DNA of 64,000 bases from Symbiodinium natans (Eukaryota; Sar; Dinophyceae; Suessiales; Symbiodiniaceae), in assembly GCA_905221605.1 (NCBI GenBank), contig CAJNDS010002447.1, positions 249,942-313,941 on the forward strand. The letters run 5' to 3'. A program made the translations under genes and the position numbers. The notes beneath the pieces were generated by a model. It made no database searches. It was not told where the DNA came from and saw only the letters and a program-made list of their open reading frames with translations. Of this stretch, positions 1 through 12,439 are shown piece after piece. Each line of letters starts with the position of its first letter. Position 1 is the first letter of the stretch.

Positions 1-288
1 CTGGGAGCAACAGCTTCATAGAGTTTCTTGCCGTGAGTGGTGTCACATCTCCAGCATTGCATCTGCTGATGCAAATCCGGATGCAGGGGCGTCCTTCGCC
101 CTTTTCTATAGTTTCAGGACCGGTGTTGTAGCTCACTCATGGCTACCGCTCATTGCTACCTAGCATATTGTGACATGCCTCGGTCTTCTCCGAGCATGCC
201 CACCCTTGCTCAGCCTGGCGATTTGCAGCCCAAGGATCCAAAAAAGCCCTGAACAGCTTTAACCTCTTTGAGCTCTTCAGGGCTGAAG

Positions 289-619
289 GGAGCTGGACAA
301 GGAATCCGATTCAAGCTTTGAAGTGTTGTTGGCTGCAAACTCCAGTTCGATGAAGCAAGGCCTAAGCTTTGCTTCTTTCCTCCGGCACGCACCTTTGCAC
401 AGTGGTGACTTGTCGGAAGTCACACTGCATGCCTCAGGTGGTGAAACTCTGCTGACACTGAGCAAGCCGGTGCTGGAGCTGGAGCCTTTTCTGGCAAAGC
501 TGGCCGAAGACGGTTCCAGAGATGCAGGTGGCACTGGTGGCACTCTCCAAACTGCCACTCCCACATCGCCTCCATCTCTGGAGATGGCGTCCTTGCAGCA
601 ATACCAAACGGGAGTGTAG
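289..619 (+). CDS. Probable C-terminal exon, unknown protein
   Basis: The frame opens directly after an AG at 287-288 and runs about 110 codons to a TAG at 617-619. It reads as a soluble, leucine-rich peptide with segments such as LSKPVLELEPFLAKLAEDG, and the region lacks telomere-like filler, which separates it from non-coding DNA nearby. The opposite strand is also partly open, but its composition is less protein-like. No family recognised. Upstream exons would lie left of the window or in 1-270, where I see nothing certain. Confidence 0.45.
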
Positions 620-1619
620 ATGTGGAAGCATGAGTGAAGAAAACGTTACGAGTCGTGCAGCGATGGTAGCAGCACAGCGCGTGGCTCGAAAACGAAGTCC
701 TGAACTCGCATCTCGCATAGCTCCCTTAGCTGCTCCAGGCTGCTCTAAACTCTAAGCTTCACTAGTCTTTGTATTCCTTGATGACCTACAGTTTAGAAGT
801 TTAGAATGCGGCTTCAAGGTAACCAAGTAGAGCTGCAAGCTGGATACCTGTAGCGACAAGGATGCTAACATGTGTTGATCTTGCTGTCTGATACGCACCG
901 AGCCGCAACCTAACAGCCAAAAGCCCTACACCCATATCCCCTAAGCCTCTACAAGCCCTTCACCCTGAACCCTAGCCCCACCCACTCTGCCCTGCTGGAA
1001 GAAGAAGCAAACTTCTTAAACCCCAAACTCGAAATCAACCTCGGCCCCTTGCCAAGAGATTCTCGTAGCTTATGTCGGGAACCTTTTTCTGTCCACATTA
1101 ACCCTGCGATTTCTTCTTACCCGGTAAAGGGGAAGAAATGCCCAATGCAATCAAGTATAGGAGGTCCTAGATTTACAGTCGGGCCGCAGATGGCGATGCC
1201 CTCGCTTCCGGGCGAGCGCGGCCTCTCCAGCAGGGGAACTTTTTGAGGCTCTTAAGTTATAGTTACGGTTAGGAATGAGGGACTAGGGGCTTTTCGGCTC
1301 AGGGCCATGCAGCTTAGGGTCTTGAAGGCTGGCATGATTGTGGTTTTAAACGTCGGTCTTGTTATTCCTGCTCCACTCTTCGAGCCAGGCCGGCTTGCAT
1401 CGACATATGTAAACTGTGGACAAGACTTGCGACAGGAAGACTTTGCTAGGCATTTAAATTTGGCTTCTGAAACAATGCGGGCATCCAATGGCTTCTGAAA
1501 CAAAGCGGGCATCCAACCACTAAAGGCTGGGGCGGGGGCTCACGCCATCCCCCCATGTGCACCATAGGAGCCGTTCTGAAAATCTGAAATGAGCACGGGC
1601 CAACAAAGGAAGCTCCATT

Positions 1620-2036
1620 TCAAGGTCTTGCGGCTGGCAACCCACACCCAAAAGCAAGTCGATGCTCCCGTCCATGGAATCCAGCGCGGCTGCACGGGTT
1701 ATCCGGAATAGAAGAAGGATCAGCAGGTGGATGCTGGCCAGAGATGATTAAGGGTGAGAGGCAGCCGGATCCTACATTTTCAGACTGATGCCAATACCTC
1801 CCAGCCGTAGTAGTGGCCGGAGGCTCAGCATCTTGTAGTCCCTTCTGCACTCCGGCGTTCGCGGTAACCTTGGTCAACCCCTTGATGGTGCCAGGCAGCA
1901 GCGGGCTGAAGCGCTTGCAACGCAGGCCAAGCGAGCCTCCGTGCCTCTCTACTGGCCGCCGAAGCACCATCGGGCAGCGCCCGTTCAGCTCATGAAGTGA
2001 ACGCTCGAAAAAAGACACATGTCCCCTAGCTTGCAT
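1620..2036 (-). CDS. Possible exon, unknown (both strands open)
   Basis: A minus-strand frame of 138 codons is open and free of telomere-like filler. Another minus frame (about 1830-1990) and a short plus frame also look acceptable, so the coding frame is not settled. The region is GC-rich unique DNA, which makes some coding content likely, but no domain is recognised. Confidence 0.25.
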   Translation of the reverse strand: MQARGHVSFFERSLHELNGRCPMVLRRPVERHGGSLGLRCKRFSPLLPGTIKGLTKVTANAGVQKGLQDAEPPATTTAGRYWHQSENVGSGCLSPLIISGQHPPADPSSIPDNPCSRAGFHGREHRLAFGCGLPAARP

Positions 2037-2452
2037 GGTGGAGATTTGGGGAGCTTTTTTGATGTATGTTGGAACACGCCGCGCCCCATGTCAATCACTC
2101 CATGTTTGGCAAGAGTTTTTTTGGCAAGAATTTCCCTTTTTGCTCCTTCAATATTTGAAACTTGAATACCTTAACCTCCGCTGCCTCAATCCGTCATCAA
2201 AGAGAACACCTCCACTTCATCTGTACTTGCATGCGAAAGCCTGTATTGCCCGAGGATATTCTCGAGTATGACTTCCTCCACGCTTTAGGAATAAGAATGC
2301 CTCTTTCCTCTAGACTATCGTAGGAAACAAGCGTGATCTCACCCACGCGTCACGGAGCCAAACCAATCCAAGCCAACCCTCCCCACCCCACAAAACAAAA
2401 CAAGAGCCGAGAAACCCAGAAGGCCACAAAGCTAAAAGCCTTGAGCCAAAAA

Positions 2453-2475
2453 ACACACACACACACACACACAAG
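2453..2475. repeat. (CA)n microsatellite
   Basis: Perfect CA dinucleotide run. It creates artificial Thr-His or Cys-Val stretches in frames crossing it. Confidence 0.95.
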
Positions 2476-3179
2476 TCATGCCCACTTTCATGAGACACCC
2501 AAAGCTGCCAAACTTAACCCGATCACGCGGTCGAGCTGCGCGGCAACACAAACTGCAAAGAAAAAAGTTGAACGACAACCTGTCCTTGCAAGGTACCCTA
2601 ATTTCGGAAACCCCCATTTTGTTTTGGCTCAAAAAACTCGTGAGCTCCAAGTTGTAGATGAAGCTCCTGATACTAAAGTCAGAAGCCGGTCCACGCCAAA
2701 ACGCCACCACCACATCACGCGCCATGCTGTTTTTGGCAGACTCTAGTGACTAGAACGCGATCCTACAAATAATCGATGGAAGTTATCATAATTATCATAA
2801 GCGGTGGCAGGGATGCCAGTCTATGGTGTGGGAACAAAAGGCTTGCGCCAAAATGACGGATTCCCGAAGGGGATAATATAAGGCGGGAAGACCATCACCC
2901 GGGAGGTGTCCCCAATTCTTGCTAGGGGGCCAAACGCTCGAAGCAATCCATGCCAGGCCAGAAAGCCACTGCCACTATCCAACTTGCTCTGAGAGAGCTA
3001 CCAAAGTTATCGGGTCCTTAAGGGAGGGGGGCTACCTAGGGAAACTTCGGGGGAGTTAAGGAACCTTGGGTTACATACCCCCCCGTGGAACACACCTCCC
3101 TTAAGGATGTTTTAACAAGGACCCTCAGTCCCCTGAACCCTGAATTCTCCTGAAACCCTGAACCCAACGCACCCTCAGA

Positions 3180-3648
3180 TTACGGAGGTGTCCGGCCATC
3201 GCCTCCCAGCGCGTGAGCTTCGCTGACCTGGTCCCATGTGGGGAATGCCCGCAGTGCTCAAATAACAAACCGCCGATCCAAAACGAATCTTGAGATTACC
3301 TTGAACCCACTATCGCAAAATAATTACAAGATGCGAGCGCTTGGGCAGTTCTTTTCGGTTGGGGCCCCTTCCTAGGATATCTTGATCGTCCGATGGCACC
3401 TTTTGGCACACAGCCTCCCAACAACAGGGAACCCCCGAGCTTGCCCTCAATCCTCTACACCCACAACCATCCTTTAAACCCTGAGCCTCCCCAAAACCTC
3501 GACCCCCCCAAACTCCCCGACTTCCCACGTTGCAACCCTTTTCAATCTGTAAACCCATGTAGGCCGCCGGGCACTCGTTCCGGGCTTTGGCCCGCTTCCA
3601 CGCAGACCTCGAAGTAGGCGGAGCGTAGCTGTTGCCAGGCCTCGTTAA
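3180..3648 (-). CDS. Unknown gene, at least two minus-strand mini-exons
   Basis: Two islands read well on the minus strand. About 3648-3560 contains LNEAWQQLRSAYFEVCVEAG, an amphipathic helix-like segment. About 3265-3180 contains RAFPTWDQVSEAHALGGDG. The DNA between them is CCC-rich filler. A possible further exon of the same orientation is 4230-4150 (RVAFRDAGKLTEVRKTAVHP). Splice edges are not fixed and the family is not recognised. Confidence 0.4.
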
Positions 3649-4149
3649 GAATTAAGGGTCTTTGCATAGTGTTTAGGGTTTAGGGTTCATTGATAGGGTT
3701 ACGGCGGTTATGGGTTCCCAAAACCCTGCAGCTTAAACCCTAAAAGGCCGTTGAGGGTTGAGCAGTTGAGGTTAAGGCACAAGGCTTGGGTCTTCAGGGT
3801 TGAGGGTCTTGAGGGCTGAACCGTTTTGAGGGATTTTGATGGTGTTTGGGGTTTTGCGTGTTGGGCTTATAAAACTTACATGGGAAGTCGCTGTTCCAAC
3901 AACCTTGGTTCCCAAAATAGGACCCTCAGGTATGAGCAAAATAGGACCCTCAGGTGTGAGCAAAGGTTGTTGAGGAACGACTGCTGTGTTTGTTGGGGTT
4001 GTTTGGGTCCCCAGGTCAACTAAGAAACTCTTCAGCCTTACCTGCAAAAACCCAACACATCCCAAAACCTATAAACTCAAACTCTGAAATCCGAAAGCCC
4101 CTGAACCCAAACCCCGAAACCCTGAAACCCCAAACCTTGTTGGATTCCT

Positions 4150-4230
4150 CAAGCTTATGGGACGGAGGGTGGACTGCAGTCTTGCGCACCTCCGTCAGCT
4201 TGCCAGCGTCGCGAAACGCCACGCGCGACT
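4150..4230 (-). CDS. Possible mini-exon, unknown
   Basis: Short unique island between filler blocks; the minus frame reads AFRDAGKLTEVRKTAVHPPS. It may be the upstream neighbour of the 3648-3180 exons. No domain recognised. Confidence 0.35.
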
Positions 4231-6885
4231 GAGACCTGGGTTCAGGGATTAGGGTTTGGGGCCTTTAGGGCCTACAGTATGGTCCTAATGCCAGACCAGC
4301 CTCTAGCCTCGAAGCCCCAAACTGCCATAAACTGCCGAAGCCCCGACTAAACCTAAAACGAAAGCCCCAAAACCGAAAAGCATCCCCCCCGCCTTAATTA
4401 AAACAAAAAGAACAATGAGCCCTTTTCAGGGCTTAGGGCTCAGGGCTTAGGGTCTCCCCTTCAGCCCCCAAATAAAAAACACAGCAAAAACGTCCCGTGC
4501 ACCCCAAGAACACCCAACAACTCTCGAAGCCTTGGAACCCTCACACCCAACAAAGTGTTGAACCAGTCACCCTGAAACCCCTCAAACGGATCAAGTGCCT
4601 GAAGCCTCTGAAGCCCTTGGAGCCCCCCAAACCCCTCAAACAAAAAGCCCCAGAAGCCGCAATAATCCGACAAACGCCCCAAAGCCCACCTGCAAAAACC
4701 TTTAAAACCCTGAGCCCAAGACCCAGCTAAACCCCTCAATCCCGAAACACTAAAACCCGAAAAAGCCTCTGAAGCCCCTAAAGAAAGCTCTCCGAAGCTC
4801 ACAAACCCCATACGAACCCTAAACCCTAAACTCGAAGACTCTAAGGCCTAAAGCCTAAATCCTAAATCCTAAGTCCCCAGCCCTTAAACCCCAGAGCCGA
4901 TGACTTAAGCCCTGAGCCCCAAAAAAACAACAAGCAGGGCCTAAAACCTAAACCCTTTTTTAGCCTAATAACCCTAAACCCTATAAACCCTAAACCCTCG
5001 AAACCCTTAAAACCCTGTAAACCCCATAAACCCTGTAAACCCTAAACCTTGTCCCCCAGGAAGCATTGGCTGGGCCGCACGCGGCGCCGGCCCGCGCGCC
5101 TCGGAGAGTCGGCGAAAGGCCCGGAGCCTGGCTTTGGGTTTAGGGTTTAGGGTTTAGGGCTTAGGGTTTCGGGCTAAGCTTTAGGGCTTTGCAGATGTAG
5201 CATTTTATTTCAGCGTGTAGGGGCTCGATGACTTCTGGTGGTTCAGGCCTTAGGGTGGGTGGGTTCAGGGTTCAGAGGTTCAGGTGTGGTTTTGAAGCCA
5301 AGTCTTTAGTCCTCACGGGCTTTAGACTGCTCGGGCTTCTTCGGGCTTATGGAACGCTAAACCCTCAACCCTAAGGCTTTGGTGTCTCTAGCTACCTGAG
5401 GTTTGCCCGGGTTTACCGTAGACCTTCAGGGACTTCTGGGGTGCCTTAAGGGGATCTTCGTTTTAAAGCTCTTTGGGAGTTTTTCGGCGGCCAACGGGCT
5501 TGGGGAACTTGTTTAGGGTTTAGGGTTTTGGGTTTTGGAGGACTTTGGAGTCTTGAGTGTGTCAGGTCTTCAGGTCCTGAAACCTGCCAGCCCCCTGCAA
5601 AAGACGTCAAAACATTCCGAACACAAAGATGCTCGCCAAAAACAAAACGCAGCAGCAAACAAACCTTGCCTCTGTTTTTCTCCTACATGATGCCTGAGCG
5701 AGCGAGAGAGAGACAGAGAGAGTCTGAGTACATGAGGGGTATATAAGAGCTAAGGACCATTGACCTGCCCTAAGCTCGAAACTTTCCCCCAAAATCTAGG
5801 CTTCAGGGTTTACGGGTTTTAAACGGGTTTAGGGATGTCAGTGCCGACCTCCGAAACGAAGACCCGACCTCAACATACCCAACAAAGACTATGGAGCAGT
5901 CGCTGCGGGCCCTCAACATGGTGCCTTCATGGTGGCCCCGAAGCAAAGCGCGTTTTACAGCCGCAAAATCGTCATAGCAAACCCCCCTCAAGCCCGGTGC
6001 CCTATATTGGATGAACCCAAAAGCCGCACAGACTCCTAAAGCCCAACAAGTGAAATGGGGATTCCCGGCAGCCTAGCAGTACAAAGGCCTCCGTTTGTTG
6101 AGTTTTCTCTTGGAACCTAGGACCACCCAAAACACTCTGCACCTATAAGCCCGAAACCCCAAAAGCCTCAACTCTGCACCCCTGGGCACCTATAAACCCT
6201 AACATCTGCAGCCCACTGGGAGACCTAGGAAAGCTCGCCAGGTTCGCCCCTGGTCTAGACCCGTCCCATAGGCCGGAAATGTGGGTGTCGCCAGAGCCCT
6301 GCCGACCTAATGATGGGACTTGCGGGTGGGGGGTTGGGGGGGGGGGTTGGGGTTTAGGATTTGCGGTTTAGGGTTTGAGTGCTCTTGCGCGGGTGTCTTG
6401 GCTTTTTTAGGGCTTTAATCGGCTGAGGGTTGAGATTTGGAGAGAGTCTGGGACCAAATGAACCCTAAACTGGGATCATACATACTTGAACCACAATTAC
6501 CTCTTAGGGTTCATTCGCTCACGCTTGCTCAACCTGGCAAACCCTGCCTAGGCCCTGAGCCAGTCTAGCATTCAACAGGGTCCTCTTCTAAAATCTAATC
6601 CCTCAACCCTCAACACTAAACCCTAACAGGGCGTCTAGGGATCAGAGGAACACACTTTTCCGATTCAAGGCTACGCAGGGTGAGCTCAGCCCCGGCCGCT
6701 TTGGGCGGGTTCAAAGTTCAGGGCTCGCTTGCCGGTTCTTGTCAGAAAGAAATCGGCACATTCGGGAGGGGGGAAGCCGCCGAGGGTCGGCGCTTTAAAG
6801 CCGGGAGCGGTTCAGAGATCGAACTGCCAGGTGCTGGCCTGCGGCCACGGCTGAACGAGCGAGACTTGGCTCTGGGATGGTGGGG

Positions 6886-6911
6886 AGGGGGGGGGGGGGG
6901 GGGGGGGGGGG
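6886..6911. repeat. Poly-G tract
   Basis: Uninterrupted run of G on the plus strand. Similar tracts occur near 15245-15260, 29851-29870, 34820-34839 and 45200-45230. They give artificial poly-Gly/Pro translations. Confidence 0.95.
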
Positions 6912-8183
6912 TTGGGGGTTGAGGACTTAGAGGGTTTGCAGGGTTGACGGTTTAGGGTTGAGGGCCGTGGAGAACATTTCTTGGTTAGAAACGGGCCCCG
7001 AGCAGAATGTGTCATGGGTCATTCCTGAATGAAGGAATCCTAAATGGGAACCCCAAACAGGGAACCGCAAGAATATTGTAGCAATATAATCGGAATATAC
7101 CTCCTTATAGTCCCATTACATTCCTACTATGTTTTTTCGGGTTCCTTGGCTGGGGTTCCCGTTAAAGTCCCTTCATCTTTTGAGGGTTCAGGGATTGGGG
7201 CTTGGAGCCTAAGGTAGCAAATTCTTCTTGTCAGGACTGTGGGAGTTGAGGAGTTACCCCCCCACCCCCCTACCACCTGGCCACCCACCCCTGACAGAAT
7301 GCACACCTCCAACCCCCAACCCCAACCCCAAACCCTAGCAAACGCGAACTGAGCCTGAACAGTCAGCAGCCGCCCAAACCCCAGCAACCTTGAGACCTAT
7401 GCCCGCAGCCCTGACGCCCCAAACTACTCTTATTCAGGGTTGTAACTTAAGCAATCGGGGAACTTGAAATTTACAAGCTGCTCGGAAACTGGTACGCCGC
7501 AAGCCCTGGACGTTCCATTAAGGGCACAGCTTCAGGCCCGGACTTCGCGAAGTCGCCCTAAGAGCTAGCCTCCTCAAACCTTGAACCCGGCCTGAAAAAC
7601 CTCCATAAACCCTGGGCTGTTCTTTGTCAAAACTGAGTTTGGGAGAGGATGTTGTAGGGTCCAGGACATCAAGCCCTGACCTCCGCGGGCTTAGGGTTTA
7701 GGGCTTGCGGATGTTGTATGTTTGGCAAGATTGCGGCATTCCATCAAGCAAGAGGCGACCGGTTCATTGCCGGCGCCGTGAGACTTGCGGCCAGCAGCAT
7801 TAGGCGTTAGGGTTTGGGGCTTGGGGTCAACAGGGTTGCTACGCCCGTTTCTTGCTGACCTCCACTGCTCCCAAAGACAAGTTGGGTTGAGGCCAAACCA
7901 CTTGACTGAGGAGTAAAGGGACCACCAGTGCACATGCCCTCAGGGCGACCCGTGCACTCTCATGCGCGGAACATACGGGACAATGGCAGCTGTTTTCAAC
8001 CGTGATTCAGCTATTTTTGTAATATAGTTCAACCCATCCGAGCTGATTTCCCCAATGGCTCAATGGCTCTGTATGCTCCGTGCAGACGATGGAAGCTGAA
8101 CGGTATATCAACAAAGATTCTCAAAATCATAGAAAGGCGGAAGCCCTAAGCTCCGCCCCCAAGCCCACCCAGCTTGGGCTGTC

Positions 8184-9755
8184 TCAGATAACCAAGGCAT
8201 CGTAATGCTGCCGGCCCTGGGGTGGGAGGGCATGGCAGGGCAGGGTTTTGGGGTGTGGCTTGGGCTTTGGGAAGGGGAGTCATGAAATACCCCAAAACCA
8301 TTTCAAGAACCCAAAACCCAAAACCCCAGGAATCGGGGCCTGTCCTGGAACAGCAGCGCGACCACGCGGCCGCAGGAGCCGAAGCGAGCTATGCGGGCGT
8401 AACCGCCTTGCCGGGCCTCGTAGATTTCGAAGCGGACCTTGTGGGCGGGTTAGGCCTCAACTACAAGGCTCATAGATCCTGTTAGAGAGGAGGCGACAAG
8501 GCCCTAATGGACCCTGAACTCCTGGCCTTCTTCATCTGGGCCAACACGGCAAGCTCGATGCCTCCTCCCCAGGCTCCAGACAGGAGGTCTTCGACGTACG
8601 CCCGCACCCCGACTCTGGCGTCCATGCGGATCCACTCCGACAGCGCCGTGTCCAGAATCCGCCTGGGAAGCTGCGGGTTTGGGGCTGAGGCTTGAGGCAG
8701 GGGTGAGGGCTTTATTAGGCCCCTGATTAGACCTTATGGAAAAAATCAGCACCTCACCCCAAACATCAAGGAGTGTCTTAAATTGGGCTCCCAGGGCGCA
8801 TGCCCGGATGCTTGCAGATGACGTCTGCCACCTGCTTTCGGAGCGAGGCGGCGGTGCCTGAACCCGGGGCACCATGGGGGACTCGAGTTGTGCTTCCCAC
8901 ACCAATGAAAAACTTCTAAAACAATAGAACCAACGAAGTCGGGAAACCTAACCCCAGCCCTCTAAGCCCGCCTTAAAACCAAAAGCCCAAAAAAATCTCG
9001 CCTTAGCCGGAAGCCCTCCCTAAGCCCGCCCTCTCCATCCCAGGTGCTGCCGTCGGCGAGCCCAAAGGCCACCGAGTGAAAGAGGCAGGAGCCATCGCCC
9101 GGCTGGCGCACGACTCTGGCTTGGCGAAGGAACTTGGCCTCCTCGAGCTCCTCGGAGGCCACAAGGTGGCTCTTGCCCTTCAGGCGCCTCGGCTTAGGGG
9201 GTTCAGGGGGTTCAGGGGGTTTAGGCGGTTTAGGGTTGAGGGTTTTAGGGTTGAGGGTTTAGGGTGATTGAAAGCTTTGGGTGCTACCACAGACCATGGC
9301 AACGATGGTGGATACTATAGCACCACCACGAGGCCTTCAAGCATGCTTAGCTGAGAGCCTGCAAGAGCACCCGCTTGGACTGGGCTTTAGAAGGGTTCCA
9401 CGGTGACAGGGCCAAGGCGCCAAGCGTCAGGGTGCCTCTCCCTGGGCTTCTCGAAATGAGGGCAGTTCCTCTGCTCCAGCGAACGAGGGACAGAAACAAG
9501 CTAAACCTCATACCTTCCTCCATTTCGCAGGCGCTTCTAAATCTAAACCTTATACCCTCCACTGATATAAAAATGACAATCGCGCCATTTCTTGAGCCAG
9601 TTGCTCTGTCAGGTGCGGTCCGTCGCACTTGTCGCAGGGGCCTTCTGCAGGTGGGTGTGGGGAGCTGGCTGTTGTTGTGGCCGGCGCAGCAAACGGGCGC
9701 ACCGGCACGAAGGAGGTAGGGGAAGCATAGGGAGCTGCCGGCACTGCCCAAGCAC
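8184..9755 (-). CDS. OTU-family cysteine protease (deubiquitinase-like), seven exons
   Basis: Seven minus-strand exons join in one frame of 218 codons plus stop: 9755-9605, 9468-9421, 9187-9048, 8857-8800, 8662-8527, 8437-8345 and 8216-8184. Donors are GC at five junctions (GCAACT, GCGCCT, GCACCT, GCGCCC, GCCAGG) and GA at the last; each acceptor is AG followed by G. The protein has a Pro/Ala-rich start, a CDKCDGPH...CPHF putative zinc motif across exons 1-2, then the OTU core: RQPGDGSCLFHS with catalytic Cys at 9087-9085 and the preceding Asp, the AWGGGIELAVLA motif in exon 5, and the catalytic His in QHYDALVI at 8207-8205, followed by TGA at 8186-8184. OTU enzymes cleave ubiquitin chains; that activity here is inferred from motifs. 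Exon 1 begins in mid-codon, so upstream exons exist; conserved islands at about 10556-10514, 11812-11722 and a possible start ATG at 12580 (MVPQRRQKRGPKRSPKG) are candidates. Frame continuity through six junctions makes this call strong; exact edges could shift by a few bases. Confidence 0.88.
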
Positions 9756-10152
9756 CTCTTGTCAGGATGCTCTCTCTTCCTCAAGTATAAGCCAAAACCC
9801 CCAAGAAACCAGAAACCCAAAGCCCTTAACAGGCCACTGAACCCAAACCTTCGGGTTTTCTATCGTGGGATCCCTCCCACACTTCGGAGCGCCGCTCCCG
9901 AAAACCCGAAGGCCCCGGAGACTTCCAGGCCCCAAGACCCCGCACCGCCAAAGCTAAGGAGTTTAGGGCTTCAGAGGATTGGCGTTTACGGATTTAAGGC
10001 CTATGAGATGTTTGGAGTGAGGCATTCCCCCAAAGAAGTCACACGGAACCAAACTTCACGATGAGAGCTTTTGACCCTAAACCCTAAACCCTAAACCCCT
10101 GTTGGCTCTAGGTTGCCGTCGTACTTTTCATTGCTCAAGGGCCTTGAAAGAC

Positions 10153-10192
10153 GCCCCACGCGTGCGCGCGCATGCGCGCGCGCGCGTGGGGC
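10153..10192. other. 40-bp near-perfect alternating purine-pyrimidine palindrome
   Basis: The segment starts GCCCCACGCG and ends CGCGTGGGGC and is self-complementary except for one symmetric position pair. The alternating CG/CA/TG core could form a hairpin or Z-DNA. It lies in filler upstream of the OTU exons; no function is shown. Confidence 0.85.
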
Positions 10193-10635
10193 AATTCGAG
10201 GGTTCTGTTGGACTTAAGAGTGAGGAGTTAAGGCAGTTAAGGTTCAGGGTTTAGGGTTCTAGTGTTTTGAGAGTTGCGGGTTGAAGAGGGTCCAGTCAAA
10301 AGCAGAAGCAGTAGGTTTTAAAGGGCTTTTGCAGGGTTTACAGGCTTTACACGGTTTATAGGTTGGAAGGACGGAATTCGGTTCACCTAAAACTCAAATC
10401 AAATGTCCCGGGATCTGCGGGTGTTCAGGGCTTCAAGTTCTGGGTACTGAACCCTAAACCCTAAACCCTGAAACCCGAAACCCTATACGTGCTTTGTAAG
10501 GAGAGCCAGGTGACTTGCCGGCAAGCTGTAGTAGCCGGGGACGTTCCACCTCAGCTTCAGCTCCTAAACTCGCACCTGGGCTTCTCTTAAAGGGGCGTAA
10601 AGAAAGTTACCACAATTGGGCTATACATATATGTA

Positions 10636-10664
10636 GAAAGAGAGAGACAGACAGACAGACAGAC

Positions 10665-10699
<35 letters not shown>

Positions 10700-10705
10700 A
10701 AGAAA
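10636..10705. repeat. (GA)n / (CAGA)n microsatellite
   Basis: AG-rich run with an embedded CAGA block. It gives an artificial Arg-Glu peptide in one plus frame. Confidence 0.95.
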
Positions 10706-11721
10706 AAACAAACAAACAAATGCGATGGGGCCCGGACTGTGGCAAGCCAGTTCAATTTCTTGAACAAGAACCGTGCGAGACAGGTTCCTAGAACAACTTG
10801 GGGTGTCTGGTCAAGAGCGCAAAGATAAACGTGACACGCGCGACCACCTAGCCCTAAATAAACCCTCTAACCCTACAGGCCCTACAGCACCCCGCAGTTC
10901 TAGCGACGGTACCTGTGCGGGAGACGCGCGCAAGGCTCGGAAGGGCTTTTGCGTTTTGTAGGTTCAGATGGTAAAATACCACGTAGTTAGACAAGCTAAT
11001 TACAAGTTAGGGTTTGCAACAACGTGTTCTGGTCAGGGATTTCGAAGAAGGGATGCTGGATTGGAGACCTGACCATGTAGGGCTCTGTTGTGGAACGCCT
11101 CTGCCGAGGTGCCCGGGGTAAACATACGTGTAGGTCATCGCCGGCTGAGCCCACCTTGGCTGAGTGGCGACTTCATTGAAGTGTTTAAGCCGCTGTTCCC
11201 CTATGAACCCTAAACTCTAAACCCTAAACACTGAGGATTTGAGGTTGTAGGGCTTGCTGGGTGTCGGCGTGGGAAGGAGCGGGGGGGATCGGCATGTCCA
11301 ACCATTATGCATGGGGGTCTTGGGCGCTTGGAGTTTGGGGTTTTGGGTTGGGTTTAGCGAGACGGGCATTTAGCCCTACTGCTCAACCTGCGGTCCTAAC
11401 ACCTCCGAGAAGGGAGCTACGGTGGAACCTCGTTGAGGGTTCACTGTGCACAAAAACCTCCATAAAGGGTGGATACGGGCGGTTCTTCTCTTTGAACCCC
11501 ACAGAGGAAGGGGTTTGGAAACCTCACCAGGAAGGGACGCGCTATTCCATTGGAAATCCGAAACTACAAGGCAAATGCGAGCAACATCTGCCACTGCGCA
11601 GGTTTATAAGGACTCCACATATCTATGTCTCTCTCTCTCTCTATATATATATGTTATGTATATGTGTGTGTATCCACAAAGACATACATCGCTACAATTT
11701 CGGAATTCGGCCGAGTCAACG

Positions 11722-11812
11722 CTAAGAGGTCAGGTGGACGGGCGACGTCATCTCCGCGCGCGGGGCCGAAGGCATGCTTTGGGCGGCCGGAGCCTCCGGA
11801 GGCGCTCTGAGG
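11722..11812 (-). CDS. Possible upstream exon of the OTU gene
   Basis: This island is conserved in copy B (15627-15535). Read on the minus strand, copy A has a GRPKHAFGP...DVARPPDLLA peptide, and copy B keeps the frame with a handful of amino-acid changes and some synonymous ones. Orientation matches the OTU gene downstream. The plus strand is also open in both copies, so the coding strand is inferred, not proven. Confidence 0.35.
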
Positions 11813-12439
11813 GGGTGTGGCCTTGGGTGTATAGGGTATAGGGTATAGGGTTTAACGTATAGTGTATAACTGTATAAGGTTTGGGGTATAGGCTCTGAGT
11901 GGGTTTGGTGTTTATCTAGTAGGGTTAAGTTTAGGACTTACAGTTTGGTTTAGGGTATCAGGACCCTACTACAATTTCAAAGTCCACAAACTCCCTGCGC
12001 CCCCCCTTAAGTTGTAACACCCTAAAGCCCCCAAAGGCCGAAATCCTACAACCCGAACCCCTAAATCCAAAAACCTCAAATACCAAAGCCCCACAACCCC
12101 TCAAAGCCCCAAAGAGATCCCAGAATTGCTAGGCCATGGAGGAGAGGAATTAGGGGTTCATGGAAGTTAGTGGTGCGGAATCGCGGCGCGAGCCTCGAAC
12201 ACTAGGGGCTGAGGCTTAAGGCTTTCAGGGCTTTTGCGGGGTTTGGGGATTCATCAGACGCGTACCAAGGCAACCTCCTCGTTTCAAATCGACTTATGGC
12301 AAGAGCTTAGGAACACGAAAGTCCCTTCCCACGGAGTATGGTTGCGAGTTTCCGGGCCGAAGCAAGCCAAACCTCGACCGGAGCCAAACACCTACGTACT
12401 CACTAACATGTGGAGGGTCCGGTGGCCCGTGTGTGCACT

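Noticed and set aside
4970-5190. Chromosome end (true telomere)
   Set aside because: The repeat flips strand, is degenerate and is followed by tens of kb of genes, so it is internal filler.
10513-10763. 82-codon plus frame with Arg-Glu repeats
   Set aside because: Driven by the GA microsatellite.
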